Of a DNA stretch of 64,000 nucleotides, positions 47,771-60,989 are shown piece by piece. A program made the translations under genes and the position numbers. Positions within the stretch are counted from its first letter, which is position 1. Every line of letters starts with the position of its first letter. The stretch covers positions 2,506,759 through 2,570,758 of the forward strand of contig JARCOQ010000003.1 of the NCBI GenBank assembly GCA_029207755.1. Direction: 5' to 3'. Source of the DNA: Chamaea fasciata (lineage: Eukaryota; Chordata; Aves; Passeriformes; Sylviidae). The notes under the pieces were generated by a model. That model was not told where the DNA came from. It did no database searches and saw nothing but the letters and a program-made list of their open reading frames with translations.

Positions 47771-48681
47771 AGTACAAAAGAAAATGTTTCTGTGTGTACA
47801 TTCATGGCAACAGGGCTACACGGAGACATAAACTAGTGGAAGGTCCATATGTTTAGAGAATATCACGTGTAATGAGAACTGCTGCATTTTTTGTGAAATG
47901 TAATGGGACAGATACGCAGCAGCTGTGGGTTACTCAAGAAGCAGCTAATTTAGCAAAGCTGAACTCAAGGATATTTCCCAGATCTCCCAAACAATGAATA
48001 GCAGTGTTGTTTAAGATTACCATTATGCCTTACATCCTCCTTTGACTGGAAGCAGGGGGAGGAAGGCCCTATCTGTGCTCCTGGGGCAGAAGTACATGAT
48101 TAGTGCTCAGCTATCATGCAAAGTCCCAGGGGAGCAAGGGGGTCTGGACTTGAAGGAAGGAAGGAAATTGTGTAGGATAAACAGAAAAGAGCCTCAGGAA
48201 AGCAGTTGAGATGGGCAAGACTTGGTGAAAAATAGAAAAGAGCAACGAAAAAGGAAACACCGAAGGGATTGACTTGAGTTCTAACCAATACTGAACTTTA
48301 AAACAAACACGCCGACTTCAGAAACAGCATTAGAAATTCAGCAGGTTTGTATTTTTATATTTTTAGGTTTGCTCTAAGGCAAGGCATTACTCATTTCAAA
48401 TACACAAATGGAAGTTTTAAGGCTTGTTTGCCCTTAAATTTCATTTTTCCAGGGATTTTACCTAGCCTTCCCCCTACAAAAAAAAAGAAGATGCAGACAA
48501 CGTGGATGGAGCCACAGCCCCATTTTGCTGTTCACTGAGGACATGGGGGTGGTATGGTCTGCTCTCCTAAGGTGGCCAGTTTGCCTCAGCCACCCCACAC
48601 AGTCACAGAGACCCACAGCGCAGCCCACTAGACCCAGCTGCCCCCATATTCACATATTAAAACAGGTCATACACATTGCCT

Positions 48682-48705
48682 AAAAAAAAAAAAAAAAAAA
48701 AAAAA
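48682..48705 (+). repeat. Poly-A tract (24 A)
   Basis: Uninterrupted A run. No retrocopy is recognised upstream of it. Confidence 0.9.
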
Positions 48706-49600
48706 TAAGGAAGAAAAAAGAGGAAAAATTAAAAATGGGGTTACCTGAAATCCTGGTTCCTTAAAAGATCTTAATTTTTGTGGGGAAAGTCTCTGCAGTG
48801 ACAGTGTCAATGGCAATTTGTGGCCATCCTCCTTCAGCTGCGAGACAGAGAGGGAGGGTAGGGACTCGTTAATCTGGAATAATTTGTGGCAGGATTTACA
48901 CATATAAATAAAAGTGACCAGGTCTTCCCCAAAGCAAGAGATTGCCTGAGTGAACAGACTTGCTAAAGGATTTTCAGATACAGTGACTTGGTAGTAGTAG
49001 CAAGCTGCAAAGGACATTGTTGCATTAAGATATATTGCATTTATCTGTTTCCTGGATCTGATATTAGAATTTCCTCCTGCTGTACTATTGAGATAACCAA
49101 AACCTCTGCCTCTCTACGAAAGAAAAATGCTTGATTTCCAAACAAATGGGACGAGCTTACACAACAGAAGTACGAGGAAAACCCACTTCTCCTGGCCAAG
49201 CTCATCTGTGTGCTCCACTGGTGGAAATCAGGAATAAATGCCTAAAGCTCCAAAACTTGATGTGAACTCCTGGGGGTAGAGCAGAGCAGAGGCTCGTGCT
49301 TGACTAATGGAGTCATTCCCACAAGCCCAGCTTTAGAAATCCATTATAGCAACGGGCTCAAGCCAACCCTTTTGCTTAGTTCCACAGAGAAGGGACTGCT
49401 CCTGGTGAAATGAATGTTAAAACCACTGAGTGGCTCGTGTAAGGCAGCATTGGGCCTCCAAAATGTTTGATGGCAGAGGAGCACATCTGGAATCAGCAAA
49501 AGGCTATCTTGGGCTAAGGACTTTGCTCTTTGCCGTGTGAGAGCTACACGTGCAAGTCTGGGTGTCATTCTGCTTCTGAAGTGAGATAACACGGCTAAAA

Positions 49601-52600
49601 TTTGGGAACTCCCCGAAATAAATACATTTTTAAGCGGACTTTTTTTTTTTTTTTCTTCTTAAAAGTTTTTGAGCAGACCCTTTACGTTTAGTGATACGCA
49701 TGCACCAATGCTCTCGTATCAGAATGCGATTCCCAGAGCAGTTCATTCCTTCGCACGGGGACAAAAGCCCAGCCCATCAGCCGGAGGAGCTGGAGTTTAT
49801 TCAGGACTCCATAGGAAACAGCTGTTGCTTTCAACCCAGCCTTCTCCTTTATCTCCTTCATTGTTTATTCTTGTCTCAGCTCATACTGGCCACTGTGAGC
49901 AGGTCAGGGCTCTGCACTCCAAAAAGCTCCTCAGAAGCTGATGGAACTCAGCCCAGTGCCAGCAGGACGGAGGAGCCGGGGTTTATATTATTCAGTTCCC
50001 AGGTGGTGACAGAGGTAAATTCCTGACTTCGTTAGTTAATAGCGCAGACAACAGCCAGCCCTTTGCCCTGGAGTTTTGCAGAGTGGGGCAAACGCTCAGC
50101 GAGTAACGTGAGAGAAACTAAGCGCAGCAAGGCGAAAAAGGAGGGTGCCTTTGGATCTTTCTCCCCTTCTCTCCCGAGTTTGTTGACAATTCCTTTGTAC
50201 TGCAAAGGATGTTTACTCCCCCTCTCCTCTGTAATGATGTAGCGAGTAGGACTGTGCTTACAAACCTGCAAATGTTTATCTGCAAAGACTGTGCTGCGGT
50301 GGAATGGCATGCAGAAGTGGTCCAGAGCCCAAATAGACCAGAGATTTTGTTTTGTTTTGTTTTTACAGAGGAGCAGGGAGCGGTGACCCCAGAACATTTG
50401 CCGGAAATTTGCTACCAGGCAGGGGGAAAGACGGCAGTAATGAGCCCGGTGCGAAGAACAGGAAAACAGAAGGCAAAGGCTCCCACGTCCTCCTTCTGCC
50501 TGCCTTCCTTTGTCTCTGTTTCCCAGTCGAAACGTGGGTGTAATTGTTCAGGCATGGCATGAAGCTTTAAAGACTCGCAGTGGATACGGCGTAGCGGGAG
50601 GACAGCATGATGTCAGCAAGGAGCGAGTTATTCTCCTCAGCAGTGAAAGAATGAGTGAGCTAGAAATCCAGGGATGTCAGGACTCCAGTCCAAACCGGAA
50701 AGGACATTTCAGCTCACCAGACTGGCAAGAGACAGAGGGACGACCCTACCAGAAAAGCTTTCCTGAGTCACAAACCACCCGGAGCTGCGCGTACCATTCA
50801 CACACCCTTGGAAGCTCTGCAAAACCCGAAGGCGAGAGAAACGAGAGTTTGCTGCTTGAAAGGGGAGAGGAGAGGTGACTGCCTGCTTGCGAGCAGACCT
50901 TTAACAGCAGATGACAGCGTCACTTATTTCCACAAACAGCTATTTAACGTGGGGAAGCGTCATGAATAGAGACGAGCAGATGAGGCATAAATTATGCAGC
51001 GAACTCAAGCCTGTGGCTCCAACTCGACTTTGAAAGGCAGGCCAGATGTCTTCAGATACTGTCGGCTGCGAGTCGGTGTCGCAAACCCTTTCAAAGCTCA
51101 GCTAACTCGAGTCACAATGTGCCCTTGATTTGCTTGGCTGAGCGGGGAACTTCCCGAGCTGTGAGCAGGATCTACGCGCAGCTGAAAATACGGTGGGAAT
51201 GAGTCAGTTCCTTGGAGCTTGCGTGGGAGGCAAAGACAGAACTTGTGGGTGGCTTCAAAGTGTTAAACAGCCTTTTAAATTCGGGCCCGGCTTCTCAGAG
51301 GAATAAGGAAACAGAGATATTCACCCAGTCTGGGTTTAGTTTCGTGTCTTGGGTCAGCCTTGAGAAAATTGCTCTCTGATAGTAACAGCCACTTCCCAGG
51401 CACGCAGATCCACTTGCTCCCAAGGCAGTTCGGCTTCAGATGCTGTGATTCCGTGGAGTTTATCAGCAACCCACTTAGTCCCTCGCCCACAGCAAGGCAG
51501 CAGCAGCTGACCATTCTCTCTTAACATCTGCAAGCCGCCTCCAAGGCAAGGCAGAGCGCCACCAGCTCCAGGTCAGGCGCTTCTCTGTCCATCTCTGCTC
51601 CCCGCGTTTGCCTGAGCTGCCTGGGATGAAAACGCTTCCAACACAGGCACCCAGTCCCTGTGATGACAGAGAGCTGCTTCAATCTTTCCAGCTCTGTTCT
51701 GGCAGGGAGTTTCCCCATCCTGCAGTCTATCAGTCCACCCCTGGTGCCAAGAACCTTGGGATGGGGTCCTAGCCACCACTGGTTTGCACATGCGAGGGAA
51801 AGGGGATGCTGTGGGTGAAGTTACCTGGTGCATTGGAAATTCAGGCCCCATCCAGTGACCTCCTGCCAACTGGTTGCCATTCAGCCTGGTTCTCCTATAG
51901 CGCAACTGGAGTCTGGTCAGCTCTAAAGAGGATTTATTGCTTTTACTGGATCAGGCTCACCCTTCCATTTAAGTGGATTAATGTGGGTTAGCTCCACACA
52001 GCATTAGCCAAGTCAACAGAAAGTTCCCTACTACTGGCAATGTTGTTGTTTTTTTCTCTGTCACGACGAATTTTAATGGTCTTTTTTTTTTTTTTTTTTT
52101 ATTTTGTGCAAGAGCAGCTTTGCAAAATCTTAGACTCCCGCTTTCCAACTTAGGGGATTTGGCATGTGAAGAATGCAATGAATATTTAAACCTGCCGTTT
52201 GGCGTAGCCTCCACAGAGCAGCTAGAAACCTAGTCCTGGTCTTTTGGGTACCAGCCAACGACGATGCAAAACCCCAAGCCTGGAGGAGCAGCACGGGGAG
52301 TTTGTGAGGTTACATAAATCTTTGGTGCTCAACCAGCATCACTCCGTACTCTACCATTCTTTAGATTCTTTAAATGAACCTCAGGATTCATATGGAGCGG
52401 GCTGTATATAGGTGGAGCTGTGGGTTATTTGATAGGTGACACAGATCACTCCTCTGGTCGTATTTTCTTCACGTGAGAGTAACTGCTGAGGGCTGTAATT
52501 TACCCCTGGAACCAGGGTCCCCAGCACAGCAGACAACATGGAACCATGTGGCAACAGTCTCTGCCTGGAAGATCTTACAACCAAACCAGATTGGACAAAA

Positions 52601-55600
52601 GGGTCAAAAAGGAAGGCACCCCTCACACACATGGCTGGACTCAGGGGCTTGCACACACATTCAAGCAGCCACCAGTTAAGAGTTTACTGTAACCCCTTTG
52701 TACCCAACTTAGCCCAAAGGCAAAATCAAGGCAAGCAGTGGAGATGAATTTCCGGTCTCAGTATCCCCCGAGCCGTGGCTTCAGTAGAGATATCAGCACG
52801 GAAAGATGCCCGTTTCTTCAGAGCTGTTGCTCTCTGTCTCTCGTGTGGCCTCCTGGAAATCCCAGATCTAAATATTGGCACTTCTGTGCTGTTTAACTTG
52901 TGAAGCCATCCTGTAGCCAGTGGCCTTCTCCACACAGGATTATATTTAGAAGGCTCCATAGGCTGGTATGTCATTATCTCAGTGTGTTAATTGATTAAGT
53001 CTGGCCTACATACAGTCAGCTGGACTATTCTCTTTTGGGTTGTTATTATTAGCAAGACTCAGACGTTTTAAGCCTTTTGGAGCACAGGAATCTCTCTCAT
53101 CATGCAAGCAGAAGCCCACAGAAATCTCTTGGAATCACTGGCTTTCCAGCTACAATAATTTAGCTTCATGGATGGAAAAATACTCATATTGATGCACAAG
53201 ACAGTAGTAAAAAAAAGGTGAAAGCAGACTTCAGTCTGACAACAGCAACAAAAAATCATCCACCTACAGTCCGTCAAAGATGCAGCCAACACTGGCAGCT
53301 GAATTCCCAAATTGTGAAGCGGACCCTCTAGCAGCTCGAGTCAGACTGAAAAAACCCAGGGCATTACTTGACAGATTTCTTTGCTCTGATTGGGAAAACA
53401 TGTCACTTCCCTCCTAGATATCACTGGTAGATGTTAAAACGAGCATTCCACAAGCGATGAAATAAACAGGGCTTGGTTTCTAAAGGATGTGTCTGAGCAC
53501 AAAACTGGCTGTTGGAGTGAGAGGTATGGTGTGAAAGCAGAGCTGCTCCTGTGGGGCGGCTGTTCAGTGTCCAGCAGGGCATGACTGCCAGCTGAGTTTA
53601 TCCACGGGTAAGGCACTCCTACCAAGGCTTTTCCCACACTGTTTGCCCAGTGTCTAATCAGGGATGAGCCCAGCAAGAGCACTAAGAGCTCTCTGTTCTA
53701 CACAGCTGCCTATTTTTGTGAAGCCTGTAGGAAATTAACGTCTGTGAGACCACAGTTTGGTTTTCCCCTGGACATGCGGCTCGAGAAGCATCACTGGAGC
53801 CGTGGACGGGACAAGCAGAAGATTAATGGTGCAAACACAAATCTGTATGAGACCAAGCCAAAGATGAATTTGTGTGTGTCTTTTTACTCCAAGCTGTAAT
53901 TAAGTTCAATGAGGCACAGAGCCTGAGGACCCACATCTTAGAGAGCCCTGTACCTACTATTTTCAGTGATCTGTGGCCTGGTTTCCGGAGATGCTGCTCA
54001 TCTGCACTTCATGCTGAAGCAATTAAAATTCACTAAACGACCAAATTAGAAGTCTCACATCAACCAGGGAGTTTCTGCAGCAGAACCACCGAGTTTCTAC
54101 TATTTGGCTGAACTGCTCAACTGGCCAGGCCTCGTATTAAGCAAATCAGTTCTTTGTGGGTTTTTTTTGTGACTAAGACTGAATAAATGACCCCTGAATG
54201 GACGGTGATGGCAACTTAGGCTGCGGAATTTTCCTGTATTTCATGACGGGCTTTGGGGGAAATGCATGAAATGATTTCTTTGCACAAAGAAATAAATCCC
54301 ACAGGGGCATTCTGGTATTCCCCTGTGCATTAGCCAGGCTTTTAGAAAAATAGCTGCCAATAATTAGTGTCCTCACCCTGTATTTTGGGGGTGATCATAC
54401 TTTAGTAAATTCAGTGGGAAGTTTGCCATTGACCTCTGCAGGGGCCAATGTTTTACACCTGCCAAGCTCATGGGTTTCAGAAAAAATTAAGACATTCAGC
54501 ACCTCTCAGAGCAAAGCCCATTGGGCCTAAATACAGACTTTACACCTTCCTGTCAGACACCCTGTTCATCCTAGTTAACATTCACAGCTGCTTTGGGAAG
54601 TATCTAAGTTCTAGAAAACAAACATTTTAAATCCAGCTCAATGTCAGCCATCTGACAAACCAACCAACCAAGAAATTGCTGTGTTTTCACTACCTGCCTC
54701 ACACCCTCAATCTGTTTTGGGTCTTTGACATACAGGAGGCTCCAGAGAAACTGTTCCCACAACAACACAGTATCATCCCAACAATAAGGAAATGATGGTA
54801 ATAGGATCCGTAAAAGAGGATTAAATCTCTTGCCAGGAGAAGGATTTGGAGGAGAAGACACTGCCATCTGCAAAATAGCTGCCATGGGGCCACAGCTCCT
54901 GAACCTTGTCACATTTCAAGAGCGATCTTTATAAAAAAGTGGCTGGCAAAACCCCTCAAACTGTAATTTCAGCACTAGGAAAACCACCAGAGAAAATGGT
55001 AGAAGAGTTGTTATTTTAGAGAAATCAAAGACAATTTAAATAAAAATTTGTTAGGGTTAATGAATAAACTCACATCACTGTTATAATCAACTGGATTTTC
55101 TTTTTTTAAAGAGGCACATAAACTTGCCTGTTTGAGGGGAAAAATCAATGACAAATTGTCTGATGTCGGGAAGAAATTTCCTCTGCCAGCAGATGATTCC
55201 AATACAGAGTTTCTTGTATTCTTTCCCTTTGAAGTATCTGGTACAGGCTGTGGTTAGAGACAGGATATCAGCCTGATGAACCCCAAAGACATTTTCTTGT
55301 AGCTCTGAGTTCAGATGGTCACAAACAGCAGTTGTTCTGGTTAGAAAAAAGCGTCACGCATTTGCTCTGAGTTCAAAAGCTCTCTGCTCAGCACCTGGAT
55401 TTGCTGCTCCTCTTGCCACATCTTTACAACCACTTCCTTCTGGAACTGGCTGTGAAAAGTGCTCTGATGGTGACAGCTCTTAAAACGTTATGTATGTGAG
55501 TGGGTTTGAAAACACAGTCCTTTCAGAGGTGCTTTTTTTTTTTTTTGTTGCAGGACCTTTTGGTCATGAATGTCAGTACACAGGCATCCTTTCAGCCTTT

Positions 55601-56073
55601 AAAAAAAAAAAAAATCTTTGATTGGAATTTTCAACCTTATATCAGAAATAATCGCTGCCATCTGGAAATCCTGCAAGCTGTCAAAAGTGAGTGAAAGGTG
55701 GTTGAGGGAACCTCCCTGCCAGTTTGTCACTTTTGGAGTCAAAACTGTTTACTCCTCCGACCTCTATTTCTTTTGTGAAGGTCCAATTAAATGAAATGCC
55801 CTGGTAATTGGGCACATAAAAAAACAAACAAAAAAAAACCCAGGTGACAAGCTAAGGTGCCAAGTTTAAAATCAGTGATCCCAGGGTCCCACAAGCCCCT
55901 CAGCTGTCACTAGGACACTTGCTCCTCTGCAGGAGCAGAAAGTGGCTCCCATTTCAAAGAGCCCTTTTAAGACAGAACTGGGGGGTTGGTGCCCTGTGTA
56001 GTTGAAGAAATCCCCTTCTATGGATGTAGACTGTCATTGTACCCAGTGTCTCCGAGGAGCACTGGCGAAGGAG
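49601..56073. other. Intergenic DNA, middle part
   Basis: No gene recognised. The segment at about 50500-51300 is richer in CpG and transcription-factor-like motifs and is listed separately. A T19 tract is at 52082-52100. ORFs here have no family features. Confidence 0.6.
50560..51260. promoter_or_regulatory. Candidate enhancer patch
   Basis: Moderately GC-rich, CpG-containing, repeat-free sequence with a perfect AP-1 site TGAGTCA at 51200-51206, a TGATGTCAGCA (CRE/MAF-like) motif near 50608 and a CACTTATTTCCACAAACAGC-type stretch near 50930. It is suggestive of a distal element for either gene. This is inference from motifs only. Confidence 0.2.
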
Positions 56074-56445
56074 AATGATGGAATATCCTCAGCTGGGAGG
56101 GACCCACAGGGATCACCAAAGTCCAGCTCCTGGCCCTGCACAGGACACCCCGACAATCACGCAAAAATCACACCACGTGCCTGAGAGTGTTGTCCAAGTG
56201 CTTCTTGAGCTCTGTCAGTCCTGGTGCTGTGATCCCTTTCCTGAGGAGCCTGTTCCAGTGCCAAATCACCCGCTGGATGAAGAAGCTTTTCTTAATATCC
56301 AACCTAAACCTACCCTGACACAGCTTCAGGCTGTTTCCTCAGGTCACCTGAGAGAAGAGATCTGCCCCTCCTCTTCCCCTCCCAAGGAAGTTGTAACTGC
56401 AGTGAGGTCTCCCCCCAGTCTCCTCCAGGCTGAACAGGAAGAGCA
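56074..56445 (-). mobile_element. CR1 LINE, 3' part, minus orientation
   Basis: The plus strand shows the reverse complement of an avian CR1 3' end: GGAATATCCTCAGCTGGGAG and GACCCACAGGGATCA, a segment ending in CTGGCCCTGCACAGGACACC, then GAGCCTGTTCCAGTG, TTAATATCCAACCTAAACC and CAGTCTCCTCCAGGCTGAAC. It is a 5'-truncated, non-coding fragment. The fit to the remembered consensus is close, so it is moderately young. A 170-codon plus-strand ORF over it is antisense to the element and meaningless. Confidence 0.93.
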
Positions 56446-58903
56446 TGGGAAGTTCACCTCGGAGAGCTGCCAGTCGAGGAGGTGCCTTGGGTGCCAAACC
56501 CTAAGATCCTGGCATCCAAGCCCTCCAAATCCCAGGAGAGAAATCCTGGTTTCACTTCAGTGTACGGATCTTTTGCCACTGGCTTAAGTGGAATCAGGAT
56601 TTTACCTCAGTCTCCAGTTGTCTCCTACCTGCTGCTGGGAGGAGTCCATTTATCCAAGGTCTAGAGAAGCACAAATGCAGCAAATGGCATTGCACTGGCG
56701 ATGGCTGCTAGAGCTTTGAAATTAGATGTATGTGGTGTTTCTGCTGCCTCTCCAGCACACTGCAGCCCTTCAAATCCCTCTGCAAAGACCTTTTCGCAAA
56801 GACAGGCGTAAACGTGAGGACTCTGCTCACCCTGCAGCCCGCTCCAGGCCTGTGGCATTTCTGGCCACGTGTGGAAGTACAGCTTTGTCTCAGCCTCGTG
56901 GCAGAAGCTGCATTTAAACTGCGGAGCTGGCACTGGTGCAAAGGCTGCCTCGCTCGGGCCAAATGGCTTGCCACAAACCCCTCCATTTCAGACAGATGAA
57001 TGAAAGCACGGGCTTTCCTGCTTGCCAGAATGCCCATGGTTTCCCCAGAGCCCAGTCAACGGCCCCCCCAAAAACAGTGTCACTGATCATCCAGAATGTG
57101 ACCCTCGAGCCACAGCAAAGCAGAAAACCCCTCTGAGCAGAGTATCTCTCTCTGCTTTTCATCCTTTTGCCATTTTGCTTGCTATTTGGAAGCCTTCTCA
57201 TTTCTGTGGCTGGCTCAACCACTTAATAAGGTTCTGGGGTTTTGCTCTGGATGAGGATGTTCACTGAGATCTATTCACTAAGCGAACAGATTAATCCTGC
57301 AGCCACCCCCAAGACTTGGGGTCAACTGCACAGAAAACCCCATTCATTGTTGCCAAGCCACCAGGGTCAGCCATACAGCTGGAGTTTTACCTGTTTATTT
57401 AGTTATTTAAAGGGCAGCCATCACTTAGGCCTTTAGAACACGTCGGTAATTTCGGATTTCTGTTCCAAAAGGGTATGTATATACATATTCATAGGCGCAT
57501 TTCCAGTCTGACAGCCCGAGCCACGCTGTAGGTGTGAATGCTCCTCTTGGAGGCACTGACCATGTGCCCTTCCTGGCAGGAATACCTGGAAAAAGCTGGA
57601 CTGATGTCCAGCTTGAACATCAGCCCTCACGCCCGTACATTACAGTGACAATGGAAACATCCTTTTAGGTATCCCTCAAAAGGAAATAAAACAAGAAGAC
57701 TGTATTTCTTTTTATGTTTCATACCTAGGATGAACCGTATTTCCCACATCTGCATTCAGTCCTGACTTCTATTTCCCTTTTTGTTTTAGCTGCTCAGAGT
57801 TTTCTGTTCAGACTCCCGAACAAAACCAGCGGAGTGCTGCTGCTTTTGGCTGCCCACACCAAAAGACACTCTGCTCTAAGTTGTGGCCGGCACTTTTTTG
57901 CAAAATGTGGTTGAAAGTTATACTCCGTAACCTGGCTTTTATCATTGTTCTCAGGAAGTTGTAAAGAGCAAGAGCTTTTAAAGTGAAATCACTTGTGCTC
58001 AGTTGGTCTGGAATTGGGCTTTTAAAGTGGGAAATTACTCTCTGGGGCACAGGGATGATAGTGCTTCGAACTTCAGAAGTGCCTGAGCCTTTGGTTTCTG
58101 AACGAGCTCGGAGCTAAATGTAATCTGCACACTGGAAATCTCGGATTTGAAAATGGGGTACATTTGGAAACGTATCAGACTTGATACTTCAAGGGTCTCG
58201 CTGTAGTGACAAGTTCCCTATCCCTGTTCATTTTTTATGACCGAAATGTCACATCAAGAGCTCTATCGGTTTATAAGATAACACTGGGGAAATCAGGGGT
58301 GTGAAAATCAGCGAAGTGCTTGCTCTAAAGCAGTAAGCCCGGTAGTACTCCTGTCAGCTGCCTCCAAACAGATGTTGGCCAATTCAGCAGCTCATCGTGG
58401 CATAAACTCAGAAAATGCCAGAAAAAAAAAAAAAGGAATGCCACTTCATGTGACATTTTCTAGATAATAAACAACAATGAAGTAATCTAGATAAGAATTA
58501 AGGCTGTGTATGACTTGGCAATGCCTTACCCGTCCCGAAGCATGCATTAATTCTCTCCCCCCGAGGCAATGATACTCCTCTAACATCAGTGAACTCCTCA
58601 GGCGATTTCATGAATCGCATTTTAAGGCTGAAAAATCGCTTTGTGCTTCCCTTGCCACGCCGGGAGCACGGAGCTCACGCGGAGATGGGATGTGTTACAT
58701 CCTCACAAACCTTTCTAACCTTTCTCCTGGCATCCCCCCCCGGAGCTCTGCCCTGAGATGCCACCCTCCCGTGACGTTTGGAATCTAACAGAAGCCAACC
58801 CAAAGTCTGTCAGCTCTTCCCAAATGAATTTACAGGCGGGGAATGAGATGAACGGCATGGGATGGTTGCGCACCACTGCAGGAAAGCAACTAAAAATATT
58901 CGT

Positions 58904-58918
58904 GGGGGGGGGGGGGGG
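58904..58918 (+). repeat. Poly-G tract (15 G)
   Basis: Uninterrupted G15, an uncommon homopolymer that is prone to sequencing error and quadruplex stacking. Confidence 0.9.
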
Positions 58919-60151
58919 TCTAAATACACGACCCCAAAAATACACACATACTTTCCACCATTTAAATATCTTGTCTCTGGGTGGAAGCCAAGCATTTTTC
59001 TATTTATTTCCACGTACGTCGTCAAGATTCTAAGGAATTTAATTGCCTAAATACATCCCGGGGAAGGACAAGGTGTTAGGAGGACGTGAACTCACCTGAC
59101 ATCACGTGCCGAAGGAAGGAAAGCACCTCCTTGCTGCTCTCACAGCAAAAGGCTGCGTTCCTTTTATTACAGGAAGGCAAGTTCTGTCTGCCCTAAGCAC
59201 TGAGAACACATGCAGCAATTCCTCTTGTTTCCAGGCATCCTGACAGCCACTTCGAATTTGCATTTTTAAGCGGAATTGGCAGAGAGATTTGCACACCCCT
59301 TGCTGGCAGCTCGGTTTGTGCTCCCTGCAGCGAGGCCCCTGACAAGACCCCAACTTCCCGATGAATCTCCGGGATGACAGGAGAAATGACCTTTGGATGA
59401 AGACAGTGGTGAACTTGCGCTCAGGGTACTCCAGACCAGACTGTGTCACAAAACCCCCCCCGTATGACTTTAGGGAAAGAATTCAAACTCTTTGCGCTTG
59501 TTTTCACAACGGGACTAAATCTGTTTTGCCCATTTAAATTAGAAGCTCTCCCGAAAGCGGAGTGGGGAAAAACTTGGCACCCAGTGATGAAAAGAATGCA
59601 TCCTGTCCCTGAAAGGAACACCGGGCAGCTGAATTCCTGAGAAATGCTCCTTACCTTGGTTCCTCGGAGAAGAACAGAGCTGCAGGAACCCACCCTTGCG
59701 GATGCCCTCCGCTCCTGACTTTGCTGCCTCTTTGAGGAGAGGCTTCCTGAAGGAGCAGTCAAGAAAACCCTCTCCTTTCCCTCTGACTCTTCAGTCTCAC
59801 AGGTGGAACTGTGTTTTTCTGAAGCCAAGGATGCCTCCCCGGGGGAAAAGCCTGGGTGTGAACTGGGCCGGCACAGCTGCTGCTGAAGTAAGGAAAAAAA
59901 AGAGATGCCTGGAGAGCCCGCTCCGAGCCAGGCAATGGTAGCTGCACATTTGGTGGCAAGCCCCTGCTAGAAAAATGCCAAGCTGCCTTTGTCAGCCCCT
60001 AAAACCCAGCCTGGGTGAGGACATTGTTCTGAAAACGTGTGTTGCGTCACATTTACTAGTGGACTAGATTTTTGTTTTAATCCATAAAATATTCAACAGA
60101 CGGTTTCACATGGCTGCAAGCTTACAGTGCCTGTGTCCTCTCCAATTTCAG

Positions 60152-60199
60152 TCCGACCGCATCCTAGCGAGGGGACAATACCTGTCCCAGATGGACAAG
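60152..60199 (+). other. Exon-like 48-nt segment in a CpG-rich patch
   Basis: Pyrimidine-rich acceptor (CTCTCCAATTTCAG), then 48 nt open in one frame (16 codons, SDRILARG...QMDK), then a GTGGGT donor. No family is recognised. It could belong to a non-coding transcript or be chance. Confidence 0.15.
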
Positions 60200-60981
60200 G
60201 TGGGTAAATTACGCCGCAGAAAGCCGGTTGACATTCATGGTGCCTCCCGTCTTGGTGACGCTTGGATTTTCTGCAGCTTCGCTTGCGTTTCCCGCAGATT
60301 CGGTGCCCAAATGCAACGTTTTCCGGTTCAGTTCAGAAATCTCCAGGCATAAGCAACACCTTTGATTCGTGGCTGGATGCAAAAGGACGTTGCGAGCTGC
60401 AAGAATTTAGCCAGGCATTTTGTGGGACGAGCTAAATCCAAATGGCCAAGGAAGAGGGTTGGAGTTCTTCTCCATCAGTTAAGAGAGCGGGATGGACCGA
60501 GAGCAAGACTTTGCAGCTTTGCTGTGGATGGAGCCGAACGCCAAGACAAACCGAATGATTTCGTGCGCTGAACACAGCACCTGACCCACAGCGAGCATTT
60601 CTCATGAGGGCTGCAAGTCTTTTTAAAAACCATGTCCCACCTTTATGCCATTACTGTGTAACAAATGTGCACAGAAATCTTTCTTTGTATGAGCGTAACA
60701 CGTTTCTAGGAATACGCGAGCAAATATAAATGAATAAAAAAAAATGCCTCCTCTCTTACACACTGCTTGAGGCAGCTTTGTTGTGTCCTCCCTTCTGTGT
60801 CTGGATGAGAACAGCCTTTGCCACTCAAAACTGTAAAATGAAGCAAATTTTTTTCCCCTTAGAAACCCCGGGCTCTGGAGGCGTCCCCATTCTGTTTCCC
60901 CCTCACTCCCCCGGCCACCTCAACAACAACAAACAGCACAATTTTGACAATAAACGGCATCATTTTGATATGATGTATTTG

Positions 60982-60989
60982 TATTTACA
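60982..60989 (-). promoter_or_regulatory. SPRED2: Second UGUAAAUA Pumilio-type site
   Basis: Same perfect octamer as at 61416-61423. It is relevant only if the SPRED2 transcript reaches this far, which is uncertain. Confidence 0.25.

Larger units (their letters stand above)
40726..49600. other. Intergenic DNA between ACTR2 and SPRED2, left half
   Basis: No gene recognised. It contains a G/T-rich stretch at 41758-41830, (AATT)5 at 42755-42774, C11 at 44854-44864, A22 at 45832-45853, (TTTTG)n at 47741-47770 and A24 at 48682-48705. ORFs up to 141 codons in the more GC-rich part around 44-47 kb have no recognisable domains and overlap each other in several frames, as expected by chance. Confidence 0.6.
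56446..60949. other. Intergenic DNA downstream of the SPRED2 3' end
   Basis: No gene firmly recognised. It contains G15 at 58904-58918, a two-site GATA cluster around 58459-58494 and a CpG-bearing patch at 60100-60570 with one exon-like 48-nt segment (60152-60199, plus strand). Confidence 0.6.

Noticed and set aside
56075..56587. Plus-strand ORF of 170 codons
   Set aside because: It runs antisense over a CR1 3' fragment and has no domain of its own.
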